From Latrodectus hesperus (Eukaryota; Arthropoda; Arachnida; Araneae; Theridiidae): a stretch of DNA of 64,000 nucleotides. Location of the stretch: positions 62,001-126,000 of the forward strand of contig JAJQOW010000227.1 in NCBI GenBank assembly GCA_037975125.1. The letters are read 5' to 3'. Position 1 is the stretch's first letter. The number at the start of each line of letters is the position of its first letter. The notes under the pieces are model-generated. The model searched no databases and was not told the DNA's origin. It worked only from the letters and a program-made list of their open reading frames with translations. Below are positions 60,466 through 64,000 of the stretch, one piece after another. The position numbers were made by a program, and so were the translations under genes.

Positions 60466-63340
60466 GTCAAATTATGTTTTAAATCCAATAAGTGAGACAG
60501 AGAAAGATTTTAAACCTGAAGTAATAATGTCTCAGAAGATTTAGAGCAGTCTGTAAGTAAGCTTACGAAACTTCGTCATAATGTTTTGTGTATAATGTTT
60601 CATGTTTAAGTGACGTGTCCTTTCCCACTCTTTCTTTGTTATTTTCATCAAATCTGATGAGAAAAACATTTACATCATCCTCTGAAACATAATATTTAGA
60701 TGCACTGAAATCAAAAAGCAAATACCTGTACAACAAAGAACAGAACCCGAGAACAGAGATTTTTTAGTAAAAACACGCTTTGAGCAACAATTATTGCTGT
60801 GCCATGAATCAATCTTTCTGTGCATTATAACTGAACATCTTCGACTGAAAGAGGTAGTCACTCAAATCGAGTACAATTGCAAGCGCCTCTATTATTTTTC
60901 AAGTTTTCATCATTCGCATATTTGTTTCAGAGGATCATGGGTTTCGTCTTAGATTGTCCCCAAAATTTATAAAGTTTTAATAATTTCTACAAGATCAAAT
61001 AAACTTCACAGTTTCAGCGTAAACGTTCATTTTTCTTTGGTTGTTAGATAAAATGATTGAATACACCTTCTTCTCAGTCTGCTTTATAATTTTTTTCATT
61101 CAACTGATGGCTTCCTCAACATGTTCTGTAAATGATGCCTCTAGTTGTAAAAATTTTAAATTCTTTCACTGTAAACGCAAGTATGAGCTCATTCTTATAG
61201 TGTTTTACATATTTAGTTCTATTTACGGTGTTTCATTTGCTTATTGTTTCCTAATAACCGTTTTAAAGCATTTGGTAGTAAGATAAAAGAAATTTATTCT
61301 GTACTTTTTCCATTTACTGCCCATGTTTCGCATGATCATCTGTTACCCTTACCATCTTAATTTATTAAAAAACTGCAGACTTTTCACACTGAAATGTTAT
61401 TCATTTTACTTCTTATAGAGTAAAATAAATTATTTCTACATTTATGATAATATTTTCCTTTTCTTGTATTGCTTAAATTTAGATTGCTGCTTTATATTGG
61501 AACGTTATCAGTTAAATGAAATAATCACATACATTATTAGATAAATGATAATATTATCATAAATTATTAGATACATAATCAGATAAAGGAGATCATTAAT
61601 TTATCAAATAAATTAAAATTAAATCTTACAGTATGCAATTCTTATTTCGAAGAATTTTGGTGAATTGATAAAGCTTTTATGTTACTTTTAATGACTTAGC
61701 TGAAATATTTCAAACTTTTGTTATGATAAAAATATTGAAAATTTTAAGATAATCAGTTTTCCTACTAAGTGCAGTCATTTCATTTTTATAAGGAATTTTA
61801 AAAACCTACTATTTGTATGCCAAATGATTGATAAAGATTTGGAATTATTAGGTAAAATGTGATATTCGTCATGAATTCAAATCCTGAAGCATAAATATTT
61901 TAGGAAAGATGCAGAACTATAAAACAGATTAAATATTTTCCTATTCATACAAACATGCGCTGTGCTTATGCATTTGAAAATCGATCAAACTCAATTCTAA
62001 GAAATACCAAGACACTTTTCAAACTAATCAGTACTCATGCAAATGAGTAAAAATATGGCGATTGAGATTCAAGCTTAGATATTCCACATAAAAATATGAT
62101 GCATATTATATTGCAGAATAGATTAAAATTATAATTTTTTATCTAAACAGTTGTAAGAGAATTAAAGTTCACAATTTTTAATTTCCCATTTAATAATGAA
62201 AAATATGAATGAATTCTTTCATATTATCTTTTTTCAATTAATAGAAGCTAACATTTTCAATGTACAATTAAACCTGTTCTAGTGGGATGGAAGGGAACCA
62301 CCTAAAAGAAAACGCATATGAAATATCTCACAAAACTTCTTGAATGCAGCTATAAAGTATACTTGTAGTTTTCGCAACACAATTAAAAAGTATTTTTATG
62401 TGGTGAATAGGAACCACATAAAAAAGTCTCACGTAGAAAAGAATTTAAAACCTTACGAAATGACTAGCAATTTCTTTTTTTCTTTTTCTTTCTTTTTTTA
62501 ATGAAATCAAAGCACGAAGCTATTACATTCAAGATAAGAATACCCCGATTAGGCTAAGCAGAAAAGCGAACTTCACTAAAATAACATAAGTGCTTTAAAT
62601 GATAGATAAATATAATGATAAGGAAAATTATATAGTAAACCAGTACTAAAAACTGGAAACTTGAAAGCACTACATACATAAGTTTAGTTTGTAACTGGAG
62701 TGATAATACATGTGTATTGTTACCCCATGAATGCATTTAATTAGGTAACAATACATAATTGCCTAACGCAATACTGATGCATTTGATGAAATACATATGA
62801 AAAATCGAAAAATTAAATAACCGATAAAACTATTTCCTTTTTATAAAAATTTCGTCATTTATAATTTAATATGAGATTGAAGTTTTCTTATATCGCACAA
62901 AAAAATTTCACAAATATAATCAGAGAAATAAAAAATTGCACAAAAAATAATCACGCACGAAAACAAGTTTGAGTAAACGAACTTTGAAACAGATTTGAAT
63001 ATTTTATGTCGCCCTCATGTCTGTGTGTGAATGCTTACCCTTTTCTTTAGTAATCTGCTTTATTCTACTTTAAAATTGAACTCCGTAAGAACTGGTTATT
63101 TTTTGCGTATTGGCTGAACCGAGAAATAAAAAATAAAAATACATGTCAGGTTTTTAAAAATGTTAAATGAATAAATAAATACTTTTACTATACCATACTC
63201 AAATATTTTAATACATTCTCAAATATTTTACATAACAATATATTATTATACATATTATATTAAAAATGTTTTTTATGAATATTCATAACGAAGCAGACGA
63301 TTTTATTTTCCTAGCGTGTTGATCAAATATTTGTTTTATT
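60466..63340. other. AT-rich sequence, no supported gene
   Basis: The frame at 61041-61286 has two hydrophobic stretches and exon-like borders but does not fit the host gene (see findings). Otherwise nothing was recognised. A pyrimidine-rich tract lies at 62470-62500. Confidence 0.4.
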
Positions 63341-63349
63341 TGCTCACTA

Positions 63350-64000
63350 GAAATTGAGGTGAATGATTACGTGTTAAAAAACGAAACTTTGTACCACAAA
63401 ATTTTACAGGCGCTTGTAAAAAATGCTCATACAACCGTTACGGAAATGGAAGAAGCTTAAAAGAAAAAATGTTTTGGTGAGTCTATACTTTTAATTGACA
63501 TAGTGACTTCAAAAGTATATGAAACTGACTGTCCTAAGCCTGACTGACAAGAAAGTGTTGAGAACAATCAACAAATTACGTTAACTATGCCATTTGAAAA
63601 TGCAGTTGGTGAATGCCATGTATGAAAATAACGACATCAATTGAAAAAAAAACATTTTAAAAATATTGTATTCCGCATCTCAACTATTCAGAACTTCGAC
63701 ATATTTTCTCTGGATGAAACTAAAAAACTAATGCATACACGAATTCACTAATATTTTGAGTAAAAAAAGTTTTCAATATGATCCGAATTTCCAGTAATGT
63801 CAGGACTGTAGCATCACTATATGCAAGATTGTAATATCAGATGATGAAACGTGGTTGGATTATTTTGATCCTGTTGCTCAAAACATTTGAAAACACACTG
63901 ATTCTTCACTACAGAAAAGCATCCAATATATAAAATTTGTTGCAAAGATTATTAATATTATTTTCTTTAATCCTAATGATGTAATCTGTTACCAAACATT
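63350..64000 (+). pseudogene. Decayed mariner-like transposase, cut by window end
   Basis: The clear part is IVISDDETWLDYFDPVAQNI (about 63828-63887), the first catalytic block of mariner-type transposases (TxDETW...YDP), followed after one stop by KSIQYIKFVAKIINIIFFNP, which resembles the next strand block. Upstream, 63350-63800, coding sequence has decayed beyond firm recognition. Further domains would lie to the right. Confidence 0.6.

Overview
This window looks like a eukaryotic, very AT-rich and intron-rich piece of nuclear DNA, most likely from a spider or a close chelicerate. The evidence is indirect: the only host gene is a multi-exon NRF-type acyltransferase gene with GT-AG introns, and the rest is a mix common in arachnid genomes (Tc1/mariner and DUF4817-type transposons, tRNA-derived SINEs, I/R1-like LINE debris, a Ty3 element with a tRNA-Leu primer site, and long (TA)n arrays). 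There is no bacterial gene organisation and no CRISPR array.

The host gene runs on the + strand from 24748 to beyond the right edge. It is a nose-resistant-to-fluoxetine (nrf-6) type gene: a secreted/luminal NRF domain followed by a multi-pass acyltransferase-3 domain. Seven exons were assembled by hand (24748-25063, 33293-33507, 36720-36834, 38053-38149, 44175-44272, 56171-56341, 59382-59475). Every acceptor/donor pair has AG/GT, and the phase is conserved at every junction, giving 368 continuous codons. The exons that would encode most of the membrane domain are not in the window.

Left part (1-24200), apparently intergenic: a decayed Tc1-like element ending against a (TA)n array (1-960); two decayed LINE bodies (about 2200-5650 and 5950-6990); a deleted DUF4817 mariner-like element with clear terminal inverted repeats (8264-9127); LINE 3' fragments (14040-14600; 15760-16050 on the minus strand); a GTF2IRD2-like hAT relic (18171-20419) with a SINE inserted in it; and a triplicated foldback repeat (22716-23590).

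The introns of the nrf-6-like gene are packed with elements, and all the large ones lie antisense to it. Intron 1 holds SINEs, a diverged duplication and two islands of GACGTC-like words. Intron 2 holds a tiny hAT-type MITE and a LINE tail. Intron 3 holds a chimeric SINE with a clear target-site duplication. Intron 4 holds an inverted pair of MITEs with 8-bp duplications and a young Ty3-type LTR element (39739-43804). Its single intact ORF joins Gag directly to integrase, with protease, reverse transcriptase and RNase H missing. Intron 5 holds a nearly full-length but broken I/R1-like LINE (about 44345-49490) and a mariner with its catalytic core deleted. Intron 6 holds a LINE tail and a second core-deleted mariner. 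Another decayed mariner begins at the extreme right end.

The most interesting items are the intact Gag-integrase element, two kinds of tRNA head sharing one SINE tail, the 8-bp-TSD MITE pair, and the repeated loss of the catalytic core, with retention of DNA-binding sequence, in three unrelated mariner-type elements.
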